A DNA stretch of 64,000 nt, taken from the NCBI GenBank assembly GCA_944989445.1, contig CALYLW010000333.1, positions 491,347-555,346 of the forward strand, written 5' to 3'. The position numbers and the translations under genes were made by a program. The notes under the pieces were generated by a model. That model did not search any database. It was not told where the DNA came from and saw only the letters and a list, made by a program, of their open reading frames with translations. The DNA is from Ampullaceana balthica (Eukaryota; Mollusca; Gastropoda; Lymnaeidae). Shown here in pieces: positions 1 through 9,160 of this stretch. How positions within the stretch are numbered: the first letter of the stretch is position 1; the number at the start of each line of letters is the position of its first letter.

Positions 1-59
1 TTGTTCCTCTAAAATTTAATCTAAAAATAGAACATTACTCATTGAGCTATGACGTTTTC

Positions 60-346
60 CAGTTTCAGAAATGACTGACCCTATTAACCGGAGCCGCGTT
101 TTACCTTGCTGACTATTTCCCCAATAACAACTAAGCCCCCTACCCCACTGCCCCGGCCCCCATACAAAGGAGACATTTCTAACAAGGACAGACCAGGATG
201 CGGCATGGCCTATTTAACTCGGCTCGACCCTGGTTTGACGGCGATGTGATATTTACACACACGCGATATTTGGATCAGAGTCGGTGTCTATAATTCTGGT
301 GCGAACTTAAATGTTATAAACACTCAAGGCCCAAAAACGCAAGAAG
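60..346 (+). promoter_or_regulatory. Receptor unit 1: promoter and short 5' exon
   Basis: This stretch is repeated almost base for base at about 34310-34637 and 57190-57503. A TATA-like box lies at about 287-295 (TATATA in the other two copies). About 30 bp downstream is a conserved segment ending CAACAACGCAAGAAG (here slightly changed), followed by a donor GTAATA at 347. The exon is therefore short and non-coding, with transcription starting near 315-325. The acceptor that pairs with it is at 6191-6192. Conservation of TATA box, start region and donor in three copies is what supports the call; no transcript has been seen. Confidence 0.6.
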
Positions 347-628
347 GTAATAATAGATTTATCATTTACTTCTATTAGAAATTAAGTTGAAAAGTAAGAA
401 ATAACCGTGATATTGGTTTAACAAGCTGAGCATGTGTTTGCTCTTTTTGGCTTTGGATTTTATCGCATCTAAGTTTTAATTTCATTTTATTAGTTATATT
501 TGTTTTTTGTTATTTGACTAATTGTTCGCTGAAGAAGGCTTTATTCCTAAAAGTGGGCTGGTTATCGTTGTTGTGTAACGTCTTTTCAGGCCCATAAATA
601 CCGTATTTGCATGACATATATCTATTGT

Positions 629-908
629 CGCGGTGGTCGAGTGGCAGCGCACTGGACTGTCGTACCGATGGTCACGGGTTCGAATCCGTGTGAAGGCAAG
701 GGTTTGTTCCCGGGGCCTAGGGCGTCCCTGAGTCACCCCGCTCCGAATGGGTACCTAACTACTGTAGTTAGGCGGCTGGGTAATGATGGAACCCACAAAG
801 CCGTAGCCTGTGAATGCAGCATCATTTGCCAACAGATCATCTGTCATGGTCTGTGGACGCAACTATCTTCTGCATAGAAGGAGCGTCTGTATAGATACGA
901 TTAGATAC
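629..908 (+). mobile_element. tRNA-derived SINE, copy 1
   Basis: The head has an A box (GGTGGTCGAGTGG) and a B box (GGTTCGAATCC) like a class II tRNA of the Ser/Leu type. A body of about 150 bp with GGGGCCTAGGGCGTCCCTG follows, then a tail with AGAAGGAGCGTCTGTATAG and GATA-type repeats. Copies lie at 2545-2796 (minus), 8006-8290 and 25567-25853. Unit 3 (57770-57800) lacks it and gives the empty site. The tail matches the LINE at 60524-62280, so that LINE family probably mobilises it. It is not a functional tRNA gene because the acceptor stem does not close. Confidence 0.9.
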
Positions 909-1893
909 TGTCTATATGCCTGATTTCAGTCTCTTTCATATTTTGTTGGTATAAAACAGTCTTTTTTAACCTGTAATTGAGTACGTTCAGACTGAGCAGA
1001 TGTTAGCTGTAAATTACTGGGTGCGTTAAATTTTTAGTTTAGATTTTGATATCTATACTTTGGCCGCATGAGACGGTCTTGTTTAAGGCTGTGGTTAGTC
1101 TCTTTGACATTTGCAATTTGTATTTTTGGGTCCTCCTTTTAACCAATTCAAGAAGAGAAGAGTCATTTCATTCAAAGCGCTTTCACTTTTTAAACTTAAA
1201 ATTATTTTTAAAAAAAAACTCCACCTGTTTTCAATTTTTTATTATTTCGGCGCATTATTTACATTTTGGACTCGTGATGTCATTCTGATGGTCTTAGGTT
1301 ATTTTCAGGGATTTCACCATTGTTCTCTTTAAGCTTTGCTGCTGCGCCTTTAGGCGCTGCGCAGCAGTAACGAATTACCGCGATTTATCTACTATCGTCA
1401 TGTGATTCGAGTCCACTTCAAAGTTAACACGTTCGATGAGTTATTCGGAGATTGGGTGTAAAAAAATTAATTACTCGGATTATAAAAGAAAAAAATGTCT
1501 GATTACCGATATTTAATTTCAACTTGAAATAATTTATATACCTAATAAAAATCATATTTCAATTGAACCTCCTAGACTGCGTCAAATACTGTCGCTAAGA
1601 ATTTCATTATTTCATAAGATCTGTGTGTCTGATGCTAGAAGAGCTTGTGAAATATAAGTTCTATCAAGAACAATTTACAATTCTCTTTGGAAAAGTCAAT
1701 GTTTTATAATCTATTTATATCGATTGAATGTGAAATGGTGCAGGGTATTGACCAAGCGATTGACAGGTTTGCAGTTTTCAACATACCATGTAATAAAAAT
1801 ATGAATAGCCAGAACTTAACGCTGCAGCATTAATTAAATACTTAAATGTATATGGAAACAGTCCTTGGATAACAGACTAATATGCTGAGACCG

Positions 1894-2074
1894 CAGAGGC
1901 GTCACTAGATGGGTGTGGCCGCACCGGGAGATACCATTAGAAGGGTTGACATCAAAATGTAAAATTCTGTATTGTCCCGTTGTTTGCCACCGGCAGGACA
2001 CAGAGGAGGCAAATCGTGAGGGTCTGACACCATGAGCTACCGCACTGGGTCACACTAAGCAAGTGACGTCACTG
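1894..2074. mobile_element. hAT MITE (CAGNGGCGTCACT family) in unit 1
   Basis: The ends are CAGAGGCGTCACTAG and its inverted match ending GTGACGTCACTG. Flanks TGAGACCG and CTGAGGCG are decayed copies of one 8-bp target site, as expected of hAT elements. The same element sits at the same place in unit 2 (35796-35987) and as a remnant in unit 3 (from 58969), so it was present before the units were duplicated. There is no coding capacity. Confidence 0.75.
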
Positions 2075-2544
2075 CTGAGGCGGGGAAGCGCGGGGGTTGT
2101 AGCGGGTCTATTCCGAGAATTTCAAAACTCCCTTGGGTATAATAGTAAATTTAGTGAAAGCCGCCTCCGACAGAGTTCCTGGGTGTCAAGAGGGCTCCTT
2201 AGGTGTTGAACGTTCCGGGGGGGGGGTTGTTCCCATCGGTTAGTTACCCTTATGAGAGGGAATTTGCTAGGGAATTCCACGAGGAGACCTATGAGAGCAA
2301 TAGACTCAGTGCCATTTCTTATTTAGGATATTAAATACCCTTTTCTTTTAAATTTTCTGTTCACTTTAGTTTGCTATTTTCACTCAAATGGGGTGACACC
2401 TTGAGTTCACCGCACCGAGTTACACCCAGCCTTGCCACGCCACTGTAACTTTGGATTTCGCACCGTTTGCTTGCGACGAATCTCGTGTCCAATAAGCCAA
2501 CCAATCAGAAGTCGGCCACGACGCGATCCGCGTGTCTATACTAC

Positions 2545-2796
2545 ATATACAGAAGATTATTGCATCCACAGACCATGACAGATGATCTGTTGGCAAGTGA
2601 TGCAGCGTTCACAGGCCACGGCTTTGAGGGTTCCACGCATTACCCAGCCGCCTAACTAGTGTTGGGTACCCATTCGGAGCGGGGTGACTCAGGGACGCCC
2701 TAGGCCCCGGGAACAAATCCTTGCCTTCGCACTGATTCGAACCCGTGAACATCGGTACGCCAGTCCAGCGCGCTGCCACTCGACCACCGCGCCCCC
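2545..2796 (-). mobile_element. tRNA-derived SINE, copy 2, tail truncated
   Basis: Reverse-strand copy of the SINE at 629-908, with the A and B boxes at about 2740-2795. The body is well conserved. The tail stops after the CTTCTGTATA segment, so the GATA repeats are missing. Immediately beyond the head are short low-complexity repeats (2860-2960) and an AT run. Confidence 0.85.
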
Positions 2797-2972
2797 ACCC
2801 CAACCAATGGGATAAGCGTGGTTGACACCGTATACACAAACTGAGTGTGCCAAGGAGCACTTACGTTGATAATATAATGTAAATGTATAGGACCTATTGT
2901 AAATGTATCAGCACCTTTGTAAAAGTGTTGGTACCTATGTGAGCCTTTTTTGTAATAAAAACGACATACCTT

Positions 2973-2975
<3 letters not shown>

Positions 2976-3020
<45 letters not shown>
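2976..3020. repeat. AT dinucleotide microsatellite
   Basis: An uninterrupted run of AT repeats. Similar runs lie at 35420-35528, 43080-43134 and 63330-63348. Confidence 0.95.
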
Positions 3021-3022
<2 letters not shown>

Positions 3023-3110
3023 AAAGGGCGGTGGTGGGCAAAGTGCGACCCGCGGATCACATGCGGCCCATAAAAGAATTTTTTAGCGGCCCACCAAGAT
3101 ATTCAGACAA
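3023..3110. mobile_element. hAT terminal fragment
   Basis: GGTGGTGGGCAAAGTGCGACC followed by GCGGATCACATGCGGCCC resembles the GC-rich subterminal region of hAT elements, also seen at 62735-62776, 54500 and 56098. Only one end is visible and no TSD is seen. Confidence 0.45.
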
Positions 3111-3289
3111 CCCGCCTTGGACTGAGATTTGTTCATGTCCGCGACCGAAAGTTCGTCTCGTGACTTCCATTGACCGCTACATCGATGTTCGTACACATGA
3201 AATGTAAATACGTACTTTTACTGCACTCAGTTGTTCTTTTTATTTTTATTTTTTTTACTTTACAAAGTAAATTTTCCAAATAAATTGGA

Positions 3290-3660
3290 ACTATGAACCC
3301 TCCGAAAAAGAGTAAAACTGGCAACGAATCACCATCACCTGTACTTCCTATCTGGGGCATTGGACACAAACAAAGGCTCTCCGTACATCCGGGTCCTGCA
3401 CCAGTCTTTCCAGCGGGGCGCGTGTCTTATTTCAACTAGGGGACGGGTCGGTACTGATGAAACAGGAACTAAGTATTGAGGTAGTTTCGAGGTCAAAGGG
3501 TGATGACCGCGAAAACATGTCCACATGGATTTCTACCGGAACTTTGAAATTGTTTACTGGGTCTTGAGACGGTGGATTGAACGCAGGAATGTGACCCGGT
3601 TAAAGGAGGCGATGCCTAAAATAGTTACAGTGTGTCGCAAGCACTCATTTTCCATTTAGA
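3290..3660 (+). other. Intronic block shared with unit 2 (36620-37080)
   Basis: This stretch matches the unit 2 intron over several hundred bases, including GGCTCTCCGTACATCC, TTTCAACTAG and GACGGGTCGGTA. A frame reading roughly LFQLGDGSVLMKQEL is partly conserved. Amino-acid changes are as frequent as silent ones and the open frames do not agree in the two copies. I therefore treat it as duplicated non-coding intron rather than an exon. Confidence 0.5.
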
Positions 3661-4078
3661 CCTGGTCTTATATTAAGTCACACAGAGTGGACTTTATACG
3701 GCATTCTTTTAAACAGAATACTCGCAAGTGAACATTCTTTTCACAGTATATTTTTGTCACATATTTAGGAGATTCACAACAAATTCTTTAAGTTTTACAT
3801 GTGATTTATGCCGTCAGAGGTAAAACTTGAGTCTAATTCTAATGTTTTTAATTAAAATATGAATGTTTTAATGGTGTGATAAAAGCTTTGCGTGGACACT
3901 TAAAATAAGACGAAACTCTAAGAATTGAATGCGTATCTTGTAAAGTAACTTCAATCGAATGGAAGTTCCATATAACAAGATGTTCATTATAGGGGTCTCA
4001 ATTTTTCTGTTTGTTGTTTTTTTGTTTTTTTTTGTTTTTTCTTGGTTGTTGTATTGTGTAAGTACATTTGTGGCGTAT

Positions 4079-5227
4079 GATTGATGTATGGTATTATTGT
4101 GTACAGGAGTTGATGTACGGTATAATTGTGTGTGTACACACGTTGATGTATGGTAATATTGTGTGTACACGAGTTGATGCATGGTAATATTGTGTGTGTA
4201 CACAAGTTGATGTATGGTAATATTGTGTGTGTACACGAGTTGATGTATGGTAATATTGTGTGTACACAAGTTGATGTATGGTAATATTGTGTGTGTACAC
4301 AAGTTGATGGCAAGAGAAAGTCCCCAACACAGAGGTCCTGGCTCAAGCAAGCATGAGTAGTATTGCAGCAATATTAAGCCAAGGACGCCTCCGTTGGCTT
4401 GGACACGCCAAGAGGATGCAAAGTGGTCGCATACCCAAGGATGTGCTTTACAGCGAGCTGGCGACAGGGAAAAGATCGGTTGGTCGGCCATGTCTCAGAT
4501 ACGTGGTCATATGCAAGAGAGACATGAAAGTAGCCAACATTGATATACAAAACTGGGAAAACCTGGCAGAGGATATATCCATGTGACGGGCTATAGTGAA
4601 AGAAGGATCACTAAGAGCAGAGGAGCAAACTAGGGCAGAAGCATTCGGGAAAAGAGCGAGGAGAAAGGCCAGGCAACACTGCCCCACTGCTTTCGTGTGT
4701 GTGTCATGCAGAAGAGACTGCCACTCAAGGATTGGTCTCATCGGCCACACCAAGAGCTGCAAATAATAAAGATAAATCTATCGTCTTTCGTAGACGGACA
4801 GATGCCATACATACATACACAAGTTGATGTATGGTAATATTGTGTGTGTATGCAAGTTGATGTATGGTAATATTGTGTGTGTACGCAAGTTGATGTATGG
4901 TAATATTGTGTGTGTACACGAGTTGATGTATGGTAATATTGTGTGTGTATGCAAGTTGATGTATGGTAATATTGTGTGTGTACGCAAGTTGATGTATGGT
5001 AATATTGTGCGTGTACACGAGTTGATGTATGGTAATATTGTGTGTGTACACGAGTTGATGTATGGTATTATTATGTTTGTATAGTATTTGATGCATGGTG
5101 TTATTATGTGTGTACACGAGTTGATGTATGGTATTATTATGTTTGTATAGTAGTTGATGCATGGTGTTATTATATGTGTACACGAGTTGTTATGTGGTAT
5201 TATTATGTGTATACATGAGTTGATGAA
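4079..5227 (+). repeat. 33-bp minisatellite, split by a LINE fragment
   Basis: About 20 units built on GTTGATGTATGGTAATATTG then GTGTGTAC and a variable CACGAG/GCAAG end. The unit is mostly 33 bp, and 29-33 bp in the first part. The array is interrupted from about 4312 to 4798 by the 3' end of a LINE and then resumes in the same orientation. Open reading frames on both strands across it are artefacts of a unit length divisible by three. Confidence 0.9.
4312..4798 (+). mobile_element. 5'-truncated EN-RT LINE, 3' end only
   Basis: The translation contains RLRWLGHAKRM, GRIPKDVLYSEL and GRPCLRY, the usual post-RT region of RTE-like EN-RT LINEs. After a stop and in another register it continues to a C-terminal finger, CVSCRRDCHSRIGLIGH. 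The same layout ends the intact element at 50500-53838, but the sequence differs, so this is another subfamily. The 3' end has a short inverted repeat around TCGTCTTTCGTAGACG. It is inserted in a minisatellite, so a TSD cannot be recognised. Confidence 0.8.
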
Positions 5228-5490
5228 GTTGACGATGATCCGTGGATGCCCCTCATGGACGAGAAGGCTCAACATACAAAGTTGATGTTTGGTATATATA
5301 AGTTCCCCTTAAATTCCGCGGTTTCACGGCTGCGCAGTTATCTGACCAACGCCGTGCAGCCGTTAAGAATTACCACGCAGCAAATTTATTATATATTGCA
5401 CAAGAAATGGATGCTGCGTAATTTCCCCACAGGAATTTTAAAAAATACTTTTTATGCCGACCGATGAACCTGAGAGGGAACATAGTTTAT

Positions 5491-6060
5491 GATCTGTGTA
5501 CCAGAATAGATTGATGGTATGACGTGTGTACCAGAATAGATTGATGGTATGATGTGTGTACCAGAATAGATTGATGGTATGATGTGTGTACCAGAATAGA
5601 TTGATGTTATGATGTGTGTACCAGAATAGATTGATGGTATGATGTGTGTACCAGAATAGATTGATGGTATGATGTGTGTACCAGAATAGATTGATGGTAT
5701 GATTTGTGTACCAGAATAGATTGATGGTATGATCTGTGTACCAGAATAGATTGATGGTATGATGTGTGTACCATAATAGATTGATGGTATGATCTGTGTA
5801 CCAGAATAGATTGATGGTATCATCTGTGTACCAGAATAGATTGATGGTATCATCTGTGTACCATAATAGATTGATGGTATGATCTGTGTACCAGAATAGA
5901 TTGATGGTATGATCTGTGTACCAGAATAGATTGATGGTATGATCTGTGTACCAGAATAGATTGATGATATGATCTGTGTACCATAATAGATTGATGGTAT
6001 GATCTGTGTACCAGAATAGATTGATGGTATGATGTGTGTACACAAGCTTATGTCTGGTAT
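5491..6060 (+). repeat. 30-bp minisatellite, 19 units in strict register
   Basis: The unit GATCTGTGTACCAGAATAGA plus TTGATGGTAT repeats every 30 bp without a single length change for about 19 copies. Variants are single substitutions such as GATG for GATC and ATAATA for AGAATA. The last unit is degenerate. It lies about 130 bp before the acceptor of the unit 1 coding exon. Unit 2 has a short degenerate version (37160-37440) at the same place. Confidence 0.95.
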
Positions 6061-6258
6061 TATGTGTGTAAAAGATTGATGGCACTGTATCTTCTTTATG
6101 CTAATTTTGTTTTTATTATGTCTTTAGTAAAATGATATGAAATTTCGTACCCATTCTCAAAATGAATCGAATATTTTGTCCTGCTATTTCAGGTGTAAAA
6201 TTCAAACGAAGCCTTGTAACCTTTAACTCCGACCAAGGCAGACGACAGCTTTGCAGAA

Positions 6259-7377
6259 ATGGACTTTGATTGGAACGCTTACATCGCGACAAGTAAAGCC
6301 CTCTGCATCATCTTTCTTCACCTAATCTTGTTCTCCAACGCCTTGCTCATATACAAAAACGTCCGAAAGTTGGATTTCTACTCTAGACCCAAGAACCAGA
6401 TCATAATATCCATGGCTATTGGAGACATATTACTGGCTTTGTTTTCGCTCGTTGTTCTAGTGAAGACTTTGTTTGGAGATTACCTTTCGGTTCTAATGTT
6501 ATGCAGTCTGATGATGACGTCAGGAACATATTCGGGATATCTCATTAATTTCGTTTACGGTCTTGGGATTTGCGTCCTGGGAATCGAACTTATATTTCGC
6601 AACAAGATCCACAACATGACGGACAGCAAGACGTCGAAGATCATTGTGTCTTTAGTGCTCAGCAGCTTCCCCTGGCTGCTGGGTCTCATAGTTGTATTAC
6701 CCCTCTGTTTGGCCAACTGGGATCCTACAACGTGTGAGTTTGCGCAGACCCTTGACCAACGCAAGGCCGCGACCGTCATATCTGTTATTCTTCCCGCGTG
6801 TGCTGCTGTTATTATCTGCATCGTCATCAACTGCTGTGTATTTACTTCAACCCGTTACCAGCAACAAACAGTTACCTCCCCATCGATGGTCACGATATCA
6901 ACGAGCACCTCCAGTTCTCAGATGCAGTCTGGGAATGAATACACAGCGCCACCACCTCATGGATATTATCCAGCCCAGCAGTATCCCCAGCAACCCATCC
7001 CCGGACAGTATCCACTCCAGCCTTACCCTCAACAGATGAACAACCCAAAAGCCCATCAGCCTTATGTCGCACAACAACCCTACAACACGGCGCAACCTAA
7101 CAACAGAGCACAGCAGAGCCAAGTCATGTACTTACAGAATAGCACGGGAAATAACAATGTTCACCGGGAAAAGTCGAGGCTCCTGGCCATCGCAATTATT
7201 TTCTTTCTCCTCGTCGTTCCGCAGGCCATTTTTAAGCTTAGCTACACTCTGAACTTGAACAGGACAATGTACTTGGACAGTGTCGCAGTTGGAGCCATTG
7301 GTGACTTCGTGTTTTGGATCATGGTCATCAGGTCATTTGTCACACCGCTTATAATGTATTGCTACTCAGACGACTGA
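6259..7377 (+). CDS. Orphan rhodopsin-family GPCR, unit 1
   Basis: A 372-residue seven-helix receptor in one exon, presumably at the plasma membrane; the ligand is unknown. Class A marks include N27 in helix 1, D56 in helix 2, the disulphide pair C82 and C159, W139 in helix 4, and prolines in helices 5, 6 (VVP, about 320) and 7 (P363). Odd points: there is no DRY after helix 3 (ELIFRNK instead), NPxxY is replaced by TPLIM, and the protein ends five residues after helix 7 with no C-tail. Loop 3 (about 196-305) is rich in Pro, Gln and Tyr, with YPAQQYPQQPIPGQYPLQPY. The ATG at 6259 is the first in frame after the acceptor at 6192. Paralogue: 37621-38781. It was recognised from motifs only; the class A assignment is fairly sure, the subfamily unknown. 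Confidence 0.85.
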   Translation: MDFDWNAYIATSKALCIIFLHLILFSNALLIYKNVRKLDFYSRPKNQIIISMAIGDILLALFSLVVLVKTLFGDYLSVLMLCSLMMTSGTYSGYLINFVYGLGICVLGIELIFRNKIHNMTDSKTSKIIVSLVLSSFPWLLGLIVVLPLCLANWDPTTCEFAQTLDQRKAATVISVILPACAAVIICIVINCCVFTSTRYQQQTVTSPSMVTISTSTSSSQMQSGNEYTAPPPHGYYPAQQYPQQPIPGQYPLQPYPQQMNNPKAHQPYVAQQPYNTAQPNNRAQQSQVMYLQNSTGNNNVHREKSRLLAIAIIFFLLVVPQAIFKLSYTLNLNRTMYLDSVAVGAIGDFVFWIMVIRSFVTPLIMYCYSDD

Positions 7378-7490
7378 TAGACAAGTACAGCTTTTCCCAT
7401 TACTGATAGACAAGTACAGCTATTCCCTCTACTGATAGACAAGTACAGCTATTCCCACTTCTTATAGACAAGTCCAGCGACACTGTCGAC
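7378..7490 (+). repeat. 29-bp tandem repeat in the 3' UTR of unit 1
   Basis: About four units of TGATAGACAAGTACAGCTAT plus TCCCNNTAC follow directly after the stop codon. Unit 2 has the same repeat, split by a 3-kb hAT insertion (38782-38796 and 41865-41935). Confidence 0.85.
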
Positions 7491-7522
7491 TAATAAACAA
7501 TTTCTTTCTTCTATGTTGATAA

Positions 7523-7528
7523 AATAAA
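7523..7528 (+). terminator. Candidate polyadenylation signal of unit 1
   Basis: AATAAA lies about 145 bp after the stop codon, just past the 29-bp repeats and before a LINE fragment at 7561. It is the first canonical signal downstream of the CDS. Confidence 0.45.
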
Positions 7529-7560
7529 AAATTAACGTTGTTCTTGTGTCTAAGATACTG

Positions 7561-7675
7561 TCCCTTCTGTTCCCGAACCTTTCGTGCAAGGATCGGCCTA
7601 ATCAGCCATCTGCGCACGCACAGAAAACCCTCGGATGACTAGAGTGGTCCTCGTCGTATCGACGGACGAACGAAC
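7561..7675 (+). mobile_element. 3' end of the 50-54 kb EN-RT LINE family
   Basis: The 115 bp match the last part of the intact LINE at 50464-54322: the finger-coding end (GTTCCCGAACCTTTCGTGC), the stop TGACTAG, and the tail GACGGACGAACGAAC. It is flanked by an exact 9-bp duplication AAGATACTG (7552-7560 and 7676-7684), the mark of target-primed reverse transcription. It is a heavily 5'-truncated and fairly recent insertion. Confidence 0.93.
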
Positions 7676-8005
7676 AAGATACTGCTGCTTTAATGTAAAG
7701 ACAAGTATTGTGCACTGACATTCAGATGATTTAAGAGCAAGTGAAGTATTTTAATTAAACGAAACCACAAGAAAGTTTAGTCTCAGAAAGAACTTAATCA
7801 TTCTACTGAAAACTATTGAGTCTGATCTTAATTTAGTTAGAATCTGTACAATTTCAAGTTATTTTAAACCTTTTTACATGTATTTTTAACAACCAAGTTT
7901 TGTGGATTTGTAGAATTTGAGAGGTGCTGTAGACATGACAAATTGAATGTCTTTATTTTGTTATATAAGCCATTCACACTGCTCGCAAACGAATGTAGTT
8001 ATATT

Positions 8006-8290
8006 CGGTGGTCGAGTGGCAGCGCACTGGACTGTCGTACCGATGGTCACGGGTTCGAATCCGTGTGAAGGCAAGGGTTTGTTCCCGGGGCCTAGGGCGT
8101 CCCTGAGTCACCCCGCTCCGAATGGGTACCTAACACTACATAGTGTTAGGCGGCTGGGTAATGCGTGGAACCCACAAAGCCGTGGCCTGTGAACGCTGCA
8201 TCACTTGCCAACAGGTCATCTGTCATGGTCTGTGGACGCAACTATCTTCTGCATAGAAGGAGCGTCTGTATAGATAATCTAAGATTAGAT
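8006..8290 (+). mobile_element. tRNA-derived SINE, copy 3
   Basis: Near-identical to the copy at 25567-25853 through A box, B box, body and the AGAAGGAGCGTCTGTATAG tail. It lacks the first few bases of the head. Confidence 0.9.
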
Positions 8291-9160
8291 TGTGTGTCAA
8301 AATATTAATAGTGCTGAATGCTACACTGTCACTATTTGAATACTGAATGTTTCTCTATCACAATATCAGTACTGTGTGTGTCACTGTGACAGTTTGACTA
8401 TACTTAATGTATTCCTGTCACAGTATCAACACTAAATAAGTTACAGTCACAATATCAACACTGATTGTGTCACTATCATTTCAGGTAGGTGGCCCTGAGC
8501 CTTAGCAACATCTTTTAGCTGACACATATGAACACCAAATAATCATTAACTTTTTGCATTTAAACGCATAACAATTAAAACTTTAAATATACACATTTTT
8601 TTACCGCAAATCTACATATTTCGTATCTGGAGCATAAATTTTTACGCCGGTCACGGTTTAAAAAAACACAAAAAAACAACAGGTTTCCAAAATTGCACGA
8701 GATGCCAGATGCCGAGATGACACCACTGTGAAAAAAGACCTCTGCATCAAGATCGTAAGTTCCATTATTGTTTAACATAACTTTTAACGTATACATTTTT
8801 TTAAAATAATGTTTTTATATTTCTTTCGATGTCAAATACATTATTTATACAAGAAGATAAACGATTGGTGCACTTTCATTCGAATTATAAATTTACGTGA
8901 GATGCCTGAGCAGCGTCTATTACGATTTCAGATTGAGGGCTAAAGAAAGAGAACATCATGGTTGTCAGAGACTACTTCGAAAAAGAAGAGACCTTACAGT
9001 GTAGACACCAGAACAACGCGAGTTCAGAATACGCCTGCAGTATTTTTTTTTAATGTATAAAAAGTACAAATTTTAAAGTCTCATCCGGTTTTTTTTTCTG
9101 TCTTATTTTCGGGTTGAGACCTCAGGTAGATAGAATGGGTTTCCGCCGGGGCCCGTTTTT
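8291..9160. other. Intergenic, degenerate short repeats
   Basis: From about 8300 to 8490 a loose repeat of about 55 bp carrying TGTCAC-ATATCA-CACT recurs three to four times. The rest to 9160 shows no gene, RNA or mobile element that I can recognise. Confidence 0.4.

Larger units (their letters stand above)
347..6192 (+). other. Receptor unit 1: inferred intron 1
   Basis: The intron runs from the conserved GT at 347 to the AG at 6191-6192, which is preceded by a pyrimidine-rich tract and is identical in unit 2. Its first 2.4 kb aligns by eye with the same positions of units 2 and 3 (34638 on and 57504 on). It holds two SINEs, a hAT MITE, an AT microsatellite, two minisatellites and a LINE 3' end, listed separately. 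The parts at 908-1893, 2075-2540 and 3660-4070 are shared non-coding sequence in which I see no gene. 5228-5490 is an unassigned spacer. Confidence 0.5.

Noticed and set aside
629..710. Functional tRNA gene (also at 2740, 8006, 25567, 19330, 20000, 31981, 47390, 48160)
   Set aside because: A and B boxes are present but the acceptor and anticodon stems do not close, and each is followed by a SINE-like body or embedded in a repeat.
3290..3660. Additional conserved exon between promoter and receptor exon
   Set aside because: The frame is only partly open in units 1 and 2, and replacement changes are as common as silent ones; there are no matching splice sites in both.
4725..5275. Proteins with YTHNITIHQL repeats on the minus strand
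   Set aside because: They come from the 33-bp minisatellite, whose unit length keeps frames open.
5438..6085. CRISPR-like array of 30-bp repeats
   Set aside because: The repeats abut each other with no spacers, in a eukaryotic intron; it is a minisatellite.
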